A stretch of DNA of 6,097 bases from Lachnospiraceae bacterium (GCA_900770535.1 CAAHDV010000171.1:1-6097), one strand, 5' to 3'; positions 1 to 5,207 are shown, counted from the first letter of the stretch. The notes: generated from the letters alone by a model not told the origin. Program-made: numbers and translations.

Positions 1-21
1 AGACGTGTGCTCTTCCGATCT
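1..21. other. Illumina TruSeq adapter remnant (not genomic)
   Basis: The bases AGACGTGTGC followed directly by TCTTCCGATCT are the last 21 bases of the standard TruSeq read-2 adapter in its library orientation. Genomic sequence appears to begin at about base 22. The reading frame of the surface-protein gene would run through the adapter without a stop, so any translation of bases 1-21 is artificial. This marks the window start as a physical contig end from a short-read assembly with incomplete trimming. Confidence 0.96.
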
Positions 22-1159
22 TCTTGCTGGTATCGTCTACTGCTACGATCTCAACCTTATCGGAAGCCTCGGTCATTTCCTGCATCGGAGCACCGATGAA
101 GGTTACGTCTACATAACCGCTCTCGGACCAGCTGTTGCTGAGTTTCTTCCCATTATAAAGGAGATTGATATCGTATGCTAATACGCTGTGAACGGTTGTG
201 CCCTCGGCCTCGCTGTCCATCTTCTCTTTGATGGTATCGCCCAGAGCGTCGGTCACTTCGGTTACGGAAAGCTCGGTGCCTTCCGGAAGAATGCCTTCCT
301 CTGCATGCAGGCTGATGGTCACGCCTTCGCTGCTCACATAGGATGCGCTGAATTCTGGATGTGCCACGCCCACGGTTTCTTCCAGGCTTGCCACGATCTC
401 CAGATCTTCGGTAACGGCTTCTACTGCATAGACATGCTCATGCTGCTCCAGATCGGATGCGCTTGCAACATCTGCTGCGTCTGCCTCTTCCAGAGGTTCG
501 CCGTTGGCGGTTACTTCGGTGATCTCATAGCCTACCTGCGGGTCTACTGCGAAGTACAGGGTCTCGCCCTCGTTTACGGTATGAGCGCCCTTGATTGCTG
601 CTGCGCCTACCGGGTCTACGGAGTAATCTACGCTGTACTGGCCCTCTACTGCTGCCTCACCTGTCAGGTCCTCGGCCTTTACCACATACGCTCTTGCATT
701 TGCGCTGCCCCAGATGGTTACGGTATTGTATGCCTTACCATTCAGCTCGCCTGCCAGTTCAATGGAGTCATCCTCCAGGAACTGCTCGTCGCTGTCAAAA
801 CCAATATTCTCGCTGCCGCCGTTGCCTGCCGGCTGTTCTCCGGTTGTTTCATCCGGAACGGTAACGTCTTCGGTAGGAGCCTCAGTCTCTTCGGTGAGCT
901 CGCCGTCTGTCTCATCGGCTGCGGTGGTCTCGTCTGTCTGAGTCTCGTCTGCAATAGTTTCCTCCGTGCTGTCATCAGCAACGGTTTCTTCTGCGGTAGT
1001 CTCTACAGGAGCCTCAGTTTCTTTTTCCGGCTCCTCAGCTTCGGTTTCAGTCTCTGCTTCGGTCTCTTCCTCAGCGTCTGCTGCCGGAGCTTCCACTGCT
1101 GCTTCTGCGCTGGTGCTTACACGGAATACCTTCTTTGCTGAGATGGATGCCTTGCGCTT
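22..1159 (-). CDS. Surface protein, C-terminal part (frameshifted continuation, truncated at contig end)
   Basis: This is the downstream portion of the gene that starts at 2007, read in a different frame. It stays open for about 379 codons from about 1159 to the adapter, with no stop and no plausible start codon near its beginning. It opens with a short basic island (KRKASISAKKVFR), continues the Thr/Glu/Ala-rich linker (about 1116 down to 827), and then becomes beta-rich. About 540-380 codes for a segment with a Gly-Tyr core (VNEGETLYFAVDPQVGYEI, then a TANGEPL turn) that resembles divergent InlB B-repeat / Flg_new-type domains. About 335-50 codes for a second domain with ISLHAEEGILPEGTELSV and later LAYDINLLYNGKKL, a pattern I recall from large clostridial surface proteins. 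The C-terminus is missing, so a sortase LPXTG signal cannot be tested. Likely exported and wall-associated. Whether it is an adhesin or an enzyme is unknown; no catalytic motif is visible. A Thr/Glu composition matching the upstream part argues that it is one gene. Confidence 0.8.
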
Positions 1160-1209
1160 CCCTCTTCCGGAGTAAGTTCAATTTCTTCCTCAGCCTCGTC
1201 TGCTGCCGG
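1065..1209 (-). repeat. Imperfect direct repeat pair (23 bases) flanking the frameshift
   Basis: The segment TCTTCCTCAGC + GTCTGCTGCCGG occurs at 1065-1087 and again at 1184-1209, the second copy carrying a 3-base insert (CTC). On the coding strand both give the peptide APAAD followed by Ala/Glu residues, but in different frames. The pair looks like a short internal duplication within the stalk. Confidence 0.7.
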
Positions 1210-2007
1210 TGCCTCTGCCTCGGTTTCCGGCTCAGTCTCTGCTTCGGTCTCGGCTGCTTCGGAGGTTTCTGTCTCAGCAGCTTTCTCTGCGCCGGTGGTC
1301 TCCTCTGCCTCGCCGTTCTCGGAAGCGTTTTCGCTCTCGGTTACGTCTGCTTCGGTCTCGGCTGCTTCGGTTTCGTCAGAAGTGCTCTCGGATTCAGAGG
1401 TTTCGCCTTCCGGCTTTACAACCTCTGCCTGCGGCTTCTTTTCATCGTCCACCATGGTGGTGCCGCTGTAGTCTTCCGCGTTCTCAACGCCCTCTGCGTC
1501 CTCGATGTTGGAGGTGTTCGGGTTTACGGTGACGCGTGCAGTCTCATAGCCGCTTACGTTTGCGCGGAAGGTAACTGCCATGTCACTCTCGTTGATGAAC
1601 AGGAATACCACGCTGTCAGTGCCTGCGTTGTAAAATACCTGCAGGTCTGTGTTCTCGGATGCGTAGCTGCTGTCTACGTCTACATCCAGCTGGTATACCT
1701 TTCCGGCCTTGCTTCCTATTAACTTTTCATAGGAAGTCTTAAGGCTCTTCTGTTTTGCTTTCAGCTCTAATGAAGAGAAATCAAACACTTCTCCGCTTTC
1801 CAGAGCGGTGCTGATTGCATCTTCCAGTTCACTGCTGTCGAGCAGGAACAGAGAGCTTGTTTCTTCGCCTGCCGCAAACGCTACGGTCAGGTTTGTGCCA
1901 AAGTTGGTTACAACCATGGCTACGGTCAGCATAAACGCCACGATGCGTTTATACTCGTGCCTGATCATCTTTTTCAGGCCCATTGTTTTCGCTTCGAGTC
2001 CTTTCAT
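1117..2007 (-). CDS. Large secreted surface protein, N-terminal part (ends at a frameshift)
   Basis: As sequenced this encodes 296 residues, of which about 283 are in the authentic frame and the last 13 (SARHPSQQRRYSV) are frameshift product. A signal peptide is clear: a basic stretch (KKMIRHEYKR, residues 12-21), a hydrophobic core (IVAFMLTVAMVVTNFG, 22-37) and probable cleavage after AFA (residue 45). Residues 46-165 form a small, probably beta-rich domain of no family I recognise. From about residue 186 the chain becomes an acidic Thr/Glu/Ser/Ala stalk. The start at 2007 is chosen because AGGAGA lies 7 bases upstream; the internal Met at residues 9 and 14 have poorer sites. Restoring one base near 1160 joins it to the downstream frame, giving at least 662 residues. 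It lies 192 bases downstream of the BTAD regulator gene, has its own candidate promoter, and may be that regulator's target. This regulatory link is inference. Confidence 0.85.
   Translation of the reverse strand: MKGLEAKTMGLKKMIRHEYKRIVAFMLTVAMVVTNFGTNLTVAFAAGEETSSLFLLDSSELEDAISTALESGEVFDFSSLELKAKQKSLKTSYEKLIGSKAGKVYQLDVDVDSSYASENTDLQVFYNAGTDSVVFLFINESDMAVTFRANVSGYETARVTVNPNTSNIEDAEGVENAEDYSGTTMVDDEKKPQAEVVKPEGETSESESTSDETEAAETEADVTESENASENGEAEETTGAEKAAETETSEAAETEAETEPETEAEAPAADEAEEEIELTPEEGSARHPSQQRRYSV
1157..1180 (-). other. Frameshift point in the surface-protein gene (one base missing)
   Basis: The upstream frame ends at a TAA at 1117-1119, while the downstream frame is closed by a TGA at 1178-1180, so the shift must lie between 1117 and 1180. 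Adding one base at the GGG (CCC at 1160-1162 on the plus strand) gives LTPEEGKRKASIS and an uninterrupted stalk. Independent support comes from two copies of the same DNA segment (1065-1087 and 1184-1209), both coding for APAAD-type peptide. Their shared core sits 122 bases apart, one short of a multiple of three. Confidence 0.8.
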
Positions 2008-2014
2008 ACTTCTC

Positions 2015-2020
2015 TCTCCT
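2015..2020 (-). promoter_or_regulatory. Ribosome binding site of the surface-protein gene
   Basis: AGGAGA, within a longer AAAAGGAGAGAG run, sits 7 bases before the ATG at 2005-2007. It decides the start in favour of this Met over internal Met codons at residues 9 and 14. Confidence 0.8.
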
Positions 2021-2050
2021 TTTCCCTTTATTTTGGCTATCTGAATATGA

Positions 2051-2080
2051 ATAATAACATTTTCCAGACAATGGTTTCAT
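2051..2080 (-). promoter_or_regulatory. Candidate promoter of the surface-protein gene (extended -10)
   Basis: Reading the minus strand, TATTAT (2051-2056) is preceded by TG plus one base (2057-2059), an extended -10. A -35-like ATGAAA (2075-2080, 4 of 6 matches to consensus) lies 18 bases upstream. Transcription would start near 2044, giving a leader of about 36 bases that includes the ribosome binding site. A perfect TTGACA also lies at 2081-2086, but its distance to this -10 (24 bases) is too long and no good -10 lies 17 bases from it. Confidence 0.5.
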
Positions 2081-2084
2081 TGTC
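2067..2084. promoter_or_regulatory. Perfect inverted repeat GACAATG-N4-CATTGTC (candidate operator)
   Basis: Seven bases are exactly inverted around a 4-base centre, lying directly over the -35 region of the candidate surface-gene promoter. No T-run follows on either strand, so it does not look like a terminator. A dimeric regulator binding here would be positioned to block or alter RNA polymerase access. Which protein binds is unknown. Confidence 0.55.
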
Positions 2085-2199
2085 AAGTTCAGTATACGCT
2101 TTGGGGCGTTACATCAGCCGTTACTTTCCGCGTTTTCTCCAGATTTTTTTCTTATTTTTGCCACATTTTATGCCTGTCTCTGCCCATTTTAACGGTTTC

Positions 2200-3540
2200 T
2201 TAACTCTCGTTTTCCGGAGCATGTTCTCCGGCATTTTCCGCTGCGGGTTCTTCGGAAATTTCCAGCTCCTTAACATTCTTTCCCATGTTCTTTTTCAGGC
2301 TGTCGCCGGCAACGGCCAGAGCCGGTCTGCAGGCGTAGTAGACGTCGATCTTCTTTCTCCGGTTTGCTGCCCGGAAGTTCTTACACACGCGGTCTGCCGC
2401 GATGTGGCATCCCTTCTGATCTGTGCTGGTTACCAGCACCAGGAACTGGTTCTTACCGTAGCGGGTATACAGATCGGAACGGCGCACGGAGCGGATGATC
2501 GCGCGCTCCAGTCTCTGCCGTACCTCCTCCAGCTGTTCGGAAGACTCCAGTGGCTCGCCTTCCCGGTCAATGAGAGTAAAGAGCACCAGATGCGCTCTGG
2601 TATCTTCCCGTCCCAGCACCCAGACGATGTACCGGTAAATATCGATAAAAGTCAGGTAATCGCAGCGGGTTGCGCCAAATACGTTAGGATCCGGTCTTAA
2701 GTGCTGCTGGATTTCTTCTATATTATTCATCTCATACTGGATCATGTTGCGGATTGCCCGGTAATGCTCCATCATCTCATCTGACATGCGGATGCCATAT
2801 TCCTGCTGGGATTCCTTGGCGATCTGCTCATAATATTCCACTGCCGTCTGATATTCCTTCATGGCAGTCAGACACTCCAGCTTGACCAGCTGCCATTCCT
2901 CATACGGGTAACGGCTCAGCGCCTGCTCGCAGTAAGGAAGCAGTTCCTCGTAACGGTTCTGTTTCTTTAAGAGTCTGGCAAGTTCCCTCAGCACCTTAAA
3001 GTAAAGCTCCTGATACTTCCAGTTTGCGGCAGATACCCAGTCGTCCGCGATCATGAGCGGCAGGAACTCACCTTTATACAGGCCGCAGGCTTCTTCCAGA
3101 AGTTCCACCTCTTTCAGCGGCTCCTTCTCTTCTAACGCTGCCATAACCTGTTTCTGGAACACTTCTACGTCCAGCTCCACATCCACATGCTCCGCTGTCC
3201 ACATATATACGCCGCCCTTTGTGGAGATATACTCTCCATCTGGCAGTCCGGCCGCGATCAGGCTTTTTCTCAGTCGGAAGATCATAGCCCTCAGAGAATT
3301 GGCAGCCTGCTCCGTGTCGCTGTCTCCGTAAAGCTGTTCCAGCAGACGGGTCCGGTGGATGCCCTCTCCCCTGCTGTAGATGAGAAGCATCAGCAGATGG
3401 AGCATTTTACTGCTGAGGCTCTTGCCCAGCAGCACCGGCTGCCCCCGGTAAGTCATGTTGAAGCCGCCGAGCATCTGAATATGAATCACATTTTCCATTA
3501 CTTCTGTATGTAAATCATCATGTACTTTTGTGTTTTCCAT
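2200..3540 (-). CDS. BTAD-family transcriptional regulator with degenerate GGDEF-like C-terminal domain
   Basis: A 446-residue cytoplasmic regulator. Residues about 17-115 form an OmpR/SARP-type winged helix: IHIQMLGGF start, then SLSSKMLHLLMLLI, TRLLEQLYGD and the ANSLRAMIFRLRKSL recognition region, ending in the wing around TKGGVYMW. Residues about 119-265 are a BTAD helical domain (VDVELDVEVF start; LLEEACGLYKGEFLP; YEELLPYCEQAL; DEMMEHYRAI). Residues about 293-412 resemble a GGDEF fold (LERAIIRSVRRSDLYTRYGKNQFLVLV), with GGDEF replaced by GKNQF at 362-366, so diguanylate cyclase activity is not expected. An acidic Glu/Ala tail ends the chain. The start at 3540 is chosen over an upstream Met (3636) because GGGAGGG lies 7 bases before it, and because the upstream extension would overlap the promoter. 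It probably senses a ligand or partner through the BTAD and GGDEF-like parts. The neighbouring surface-protein gene is a candidate target (inference). Confidence 0.9.
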   Translation of the reverse strand: MENTKVHDDLHTEVMENVIHIQMLGGFNMTYRGQPVLLGKSLSSKMLHLLMLLIYSRGEGIHRTRLLEQLYGDSDTEQAANSLRAMIFRLRKSLIAAGLPDGEYISTKGGVYMWTAEHVDVELDVEVFQKQVMAALEEKEPLKEVELLEEACGLYKGEFLPLMIADDWVSAANWKYQELYFKVLRELARLLKKQNRYEELLPYCEQALSRYPYEEWQLVKLECLTAMKEYQTAVEYYEQIAKESQQEYGIRMSDEMMEHYRAIRNMIQYEMNNIEEIQQHLRPDPNVFGATRCDYLTFIDIYRYIVWVLGREDTRAHLVLFTLIDREGEPLESSEQLEEVRQRLERAIIRSVRRSDLYTRYGKNQFLVLVTSTDQKGCHIAADRVCKNFRAANRRKKIDVYYACRPALAVAGDSLKKNMGKNVKELEISEEPAAENAGEHAPENES

Positions 3541-3547
3541 AACGAAT

Positions 3548-3554
3548 CCCTCCC
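3548..3554 (-). promoter_or_regulatory. Ribosome binding site deciding the regulator start
   Basis: GGGAGGG lies 7 bases upstream of the ATG at 3538-3540. It supports a 446-residue protein instead of the 478-residue reading that begins at 3636, which has no comparable site. Confidence 0.8.
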
Positions 3555-3564
3555 TTGTACCCTT

Positions 3565-3593
3565 AATATAGCAAGCAAATTCTTTAGATGCAA
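3565..3593 (-). promoter_or_regulatory. Candidate promoter of the BTAD regulator gene (extended -10)
   Basis: On the minus strand, TATATT (3565-3570) is preceded by TGC (extended -10 element), with TTGCAT (3588-3593) 17 bases upstream as a weak -35. It lies just downstream of the spoVG terminator, as expected for an independent transcription unit. Start of transcription would be near 3558. Confidence 0.55.
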
Positions 3594-3596
3594 GCA
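3571..3596. repeat. Direct repeat GCAAGCA x2 across the regulator promoter
   Basis: GCAAGCA occurs at 3571-3577 and 3590-3596 (19-base period), next to the -10 and over the -35 respectively. Direct repeats in the -35 area are the usual binding-site form for winged-helix SARP/OmpR-type regulators, so autoregulation is conceivable. With only two short copies, chance is not excluded. Confidence 0.35.
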
Positions 3597-3620
3597 TTTC
3601 GGCAAAATTGGTATTTTTCA

Positions 3621-3666
3621 GGAAGAAAAAGAGCACCGGGCAGAATAAATTTTCCGCCCGGCGCTC
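3621..3666 (-). terminator. Rho-independent terminator after spoVG
   Basis: On the minus strand GAGCGCCGGGC (3656-3666) pairs over 11 bases with GCCCGGTGCTC (3631-3641), including one G-U pair, around a 14-base AT-rich loop. It is followed by TTTTTCTT (3623-3630). It begins 20 bases past the spoVG stop codon and separates the glgC-glgD-spoVG block from the regulator gene. Confidence 0.93.
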
Positions 3667-3685
3667 CTTAGACTTTCCTTATTTG

Positions 3686-3967
3686 TTATGCCAGTTCTTC
3701 CTGCTGTTCCTCCAGAGCCGCGGTTGCGTACTTCTCAAGGATTACAGACTGGATCATATCGCGGGTTCCCGAATTGATCGGATGTGCGATATCACGGTAC
3801 TCGCCATCTGCGGCCTTGCGGCTCGGCATGGCAATGAACAATCCTTTCTCGCCTTCGATGACCTTGATGTCATGGACAACAAATTCGTTATCTATGGTAA
3901 TGGAAACGATTGCTTTCATTTTCCCTTCTTTTTCAATCTTTCTCACTCTCACATCTGTTATCTGCAT
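3686..3967 (-). CDS. spoVG: Septation / sporulation regulator SpoVG
   Basis: A 93-residue protein close in length to Bacillus subtilis SpoVG (97). It shows the family's conserved core in order: [11 protein letters not shown] (1-11), [20 protein letters not shown] (15-34), [17 protein letters not shown] (35-51), [16 protein letters not shown] (54-69), and a variable Glu/Ala-rich tail. SpoVG is a small cytoplasmic dimeric nucleic-acid-binding regulator, linked in Bacillus to septation and sporulation and in other Firmicutes to virulence, capsule and cell-envelope gene control. The start at 3967 has a very strong site (GGGGGAGGGG, 3975-3984) 7 bases upstream. In Bacillus spoVG lies next to glmU. 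Here it follows glgC-glgD by 118 bases, so it may be partly co-transcribed with glycogen genes. A strong terminator follows it. Confidence 0.97.
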   Translation of the reverse strand: MQITDVRVRKIEKEGKMKAIVSITIDNEFVVHDIKVIEGEKGLFIAMPSRKAADGEYRDIAHPINSGTRDMIQSVILEKYATAALEEQQEELA

Positions 3968-3974
3968 GTGGAAA

Positions 3975-3984
3975 CCCCTCCCCC
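3975..3984 (-). promoter_or_regulatory. Strong ribosome binding site of spoVG
   Basis: GGGGGAGGGG is 7 bases before the ATG at 3965-3967, the most purine-rich site in the window. It predicts high translation of spoVG. Confidence 0.85.
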
Positions 3985-3993
3985 ATTCTTATG

Positions 3994-4035
3994 CGGCTGC
4001 CCGGGATAAGCCTGAAAGCCTGTCCCGTTCAGCCG
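3994..4035. other. Structured spoVG leader (two-step hairpin)
   Basis: CGGCTG (3994-3999) pairs with CAGCCG (4030-4035). After a 2-by-2 internal loop, CGGGA (4002-4006) pairs with TCCCG (4023-4027), enclosing a 16-base apical part that contains a GCCTG direct repeat. There is no T-run on the minus-strand side, so it is not a typical terminator. It ends about 10 bases before the spoVG ribosome binding site. It could be a leader structure affecting translation or mRNA stability, or an RNA-processing site between glgD and spoVG. The function is inferred only from pairing. Confidence 0.5.
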
Positions 4036-4055
4036 GCTGCGTGTTTTCATGATGT

Positions 4056-4079
4056 CAAAACTGCTATTTTTTCAGCAGT
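4056..4079 (-). terminator. Weak hairpin after glgD (possible attenuating terminator)
   Basis: On the minus strand ACTGCT pairs perfectly with AGCAGT (plus strand 4060-4065 and 4074-4079) around an 8-base A-rich loop, followed only by TTTGAC. A 6-bp stem and 3-4 T residues suggest partial termination at best, so some transcripts probably continue into spoVG. It overlaps a perfect palindrome CAGTGCACTG (4076-4085) next to the glgD stop codon. Confidence 0.4.
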
Positions 4080-4085
4080 GCACTG

Positions 4086-5207
4086 TTACAGTGTATAGCG
4101 CTCGTTCTTTTCGATAACAATCTTGATATCGTCCGGTGTACCGATATAAGTGGTGTTAGCACGGATGGTATCTCGGCTCTCTACGATGCAGTTCTCAATG
4201 ACAGTGTTGTCACCGATATAAACATCGTTCAGGATGATGGAATTCTTGATCACGCAGTTGTTTCCTACATATGCTTTCTTGAACAGAATAGAGTTCTCTA
4301 CGGTTCCGTTGATGATGGAGCCGCTGGAGATGAGACTGTTCTTAACCAGGGCGCCCGGATTGTATTTTGCCGGCGGAAGATCATCCACCTTGGAGTATAC
4401 GTCCGGATATTCCTTGAAGAAGTAGTTGCGTACTTCCGGTTTTAAGAAGTCCATGTTGGTCTTGTAGTAGGAATCTACGGAAGCAATGTTGCTCCAGTAG
4501 GAATCCAGCTTGTATGCGTAGATACGCTTCAGGTTCTTGTAACGTACCAGGATATCGCGTACAAAGTCCACACGGTCTTCTGCGGCGCAGCGCTCGATGA
4601 GTTCGATGAGCTGGCGTCTGCGGATGACATAAATACCACAGGAGATGGTATTGGAAGTAGAAACCATGGGTTTCTCGTCGAAGTCGATGATGCGGCCGTC
4701 ATCGTTCAGTTTGACCTGACCGAAACGGGTAACATCTTCATCTTCCGGCATATCCTTGCAGACTACAGTAATGTCCGCTTTCTTTTCAATGTGATATTCC
4801 AGAACCTTGTTGTAGTCCAGCTTGTAGATGCCGTCGCCTGCAGCGATGACTACATATGGCTCATGGCTGTTCTTTAAAAAGGAAAGATTCTGGTAGAGGG
4901 CATCTGCGGTGCCGCGGTACCAGTCGCTGTTCTCTGCGGTGATGGTCGGGGTGAATACATAAAGCCCGCCCTGTTTTCTTCCAAAATCCCACCACTTGGA
5001 GGAACTTAAATGCTCGTTTAAGGAACGGGAGTTGTACTGGGTAAATACTGCCACGTTCTGGATATGGGAGTTGCTCATGTTGCTGAGCGCAAAGTCAATG
5101 CTGCGGTAGCTGCCTGCAACCGGCATTGCGGAAATCGCACGTTTGTTGGATAATTCCCGCATTCTCTTACTGTTTCCGCCTGCTAATACAATACCAATCG
5201 CTTTCAT
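4086..5207 (-). CDS. glgD: Glucose-1-phosphate adenylyltransferase, GlgD (regulatory) subunit
   Basis: A 373-residue GlgD, full length for the family. The N-terminal nucleotidyltransferase domain (1 to about 235) carries LAGGNSKRM (8-16), NKRAISAMPVAGSYRSIDFALSN (21-43), WYRGTADALYQN (96-107), GDGIYKLDY (124-132) and FDEKP (176-180). The C-terminal left-handed beta-helix (about 270-360) shows hexapeptide-type repeats (SGSIINGTVENSILFKK, then CVIKNSIILNDVYIGDNTVIENCIV). Compared with catalytic GlgC, the Arg after LAGG is Asn12 and the Lys of RAKPA is Ile25. The putative catalytic Asp (Asp125) and sugar-phosphate Lys (Lys179) are kept. In other Firmicutes GlgD has little activity alone and modulates GlgC in a heterotetramer making ADP-glucose for glycogen. 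Its ATG overlaps the glgC stop (ATGA), with AGGTGG 6 bases upstream, implying coupled translation and matched subunit amounts. Confidence 0.96.
   Translation of the reverse strand: MKAIGIVLAGGNSKRMRELSNKRAISAMPVAGSYRSIDFALSNMSNSHIQNVAVFTQYNSRSLNEHLSSSKWWDFGRKQGGLYVFTPTITAENSDWYRGTADALYQNLSFLKNSHEPYVVIAAGDGIYKLDYNKVLEYHIEKKADITVVCKDMPEDEDVTRFGQVKLNDDGRIIDFDEKPMVSTSNTISCGIYVIRRRQLIELIERCAAEDRVDFVRDILVRYKNLKRIYAYKLDSYWSNIASVDSYYKTNMDFLKPEVRNYFFKEYPDVYSKVDDLPPAKYNPGALVKNSLISSGSIINGTVENSILFKKAYVGNNCVIKNSIILNDVYIGDNTVIENCIVESRDTIRANTTYIGTPDDIKIVIEKNERYTL

Larger units (their letters stand above)
827..1452 (-). repeat. Low-complexity Thr/Glu/Ala-rich stalk-coding region
   Basis: About 200 codons are dominated by GAA/GAG, ACT/ACC and GCA/GCT, giving irregular ETEAE, TEAP, ETTAE and DETD units rather than a strict tandem repeat. 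On the plus strand it appears as repeated ctcngtttcngc-like pyrimidine-rich text. Such acidic spacers usually separate a signal peptide or N-terminal domain from folded domains in Gram-positive surface proteins. The region holds the frameshift and is prone to collapse or indel errors in short-read assembly. Confidence 0.8.
2008..2199. other. Intergenic region between regulator and surface-protein genes
   Basis: This AT-rich gap of 192 bases contains the promoter and inverted repeat described separately. It also has a short direct repeat CGTTAC at 2107-2112 and 2119-2124 (12-base period). I see no convincing terminator hairpin after the regulator's stop codon, so read-through from the regulator into the surface gene is possible. 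No small open reading frame with a ribosome binding site is evident. Confidence 0.6.

Noticed and set aside
188..1141. Long plus-strand open frame of 317 codons
   Set aside because: It lies opposite the surface-protein gene. Its translation is Cys/Leu/Phe/Ser-rich with no recognisable domain, and no ribosome binding site precedes it. The openness is a by-product of the GAA/GAG- and GCN-rich coding on the other strand.
1157..1165. Programmed -1 ribosomal frameshift at GAG-GGA-AGC
   Set aside because: The heptamer does not fit the usual X-XXY-YYZ slippery form (A-site re-pairing is poor), and I saw no clear stimulatory stem or pseudoknot. A simple missing base explains the 122-base repeat spacing better.
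2471..2479. AGATCGGAA, resembling the start of an Illumina adapter
   Set aside because: The match stops after 9 bases, and the sequence is in frame within the well-supported RRSDLYTRYG motif of the regulator, so it is coincidence.
1957..2700. Plus-strand open frame of 247 codons across the regulator 3' end
   Set aside because: It overlaps the intergenic promoter and the regulator's GGDEF-like region antisense, has no family resemblance and lacks a ribosome binding site.
3541..3636. Upstream Met extending the regulator by 32 residues
   Set aside because: The extension would be coded by the promoter region just downstream of the spoVG terminator, has no ribosome binding site, and the Met at 3540 has a strong one.
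3984..4015. Sigma-H type promoter for spoVG (GAAT box near 3985-3988)
   Set aside because: The GAAT abuts the ribosome binding site, so transcripts would start inside or after it, and the -35 match (AGGCTTA) is weak.
4030..4058. TTGACA (4053-4058) as -35 of a spoVG promoter
   Set aside because: The sequence 17 bases downstream is CGGCTG, nothing like a -10, and nearby spacings are no better.
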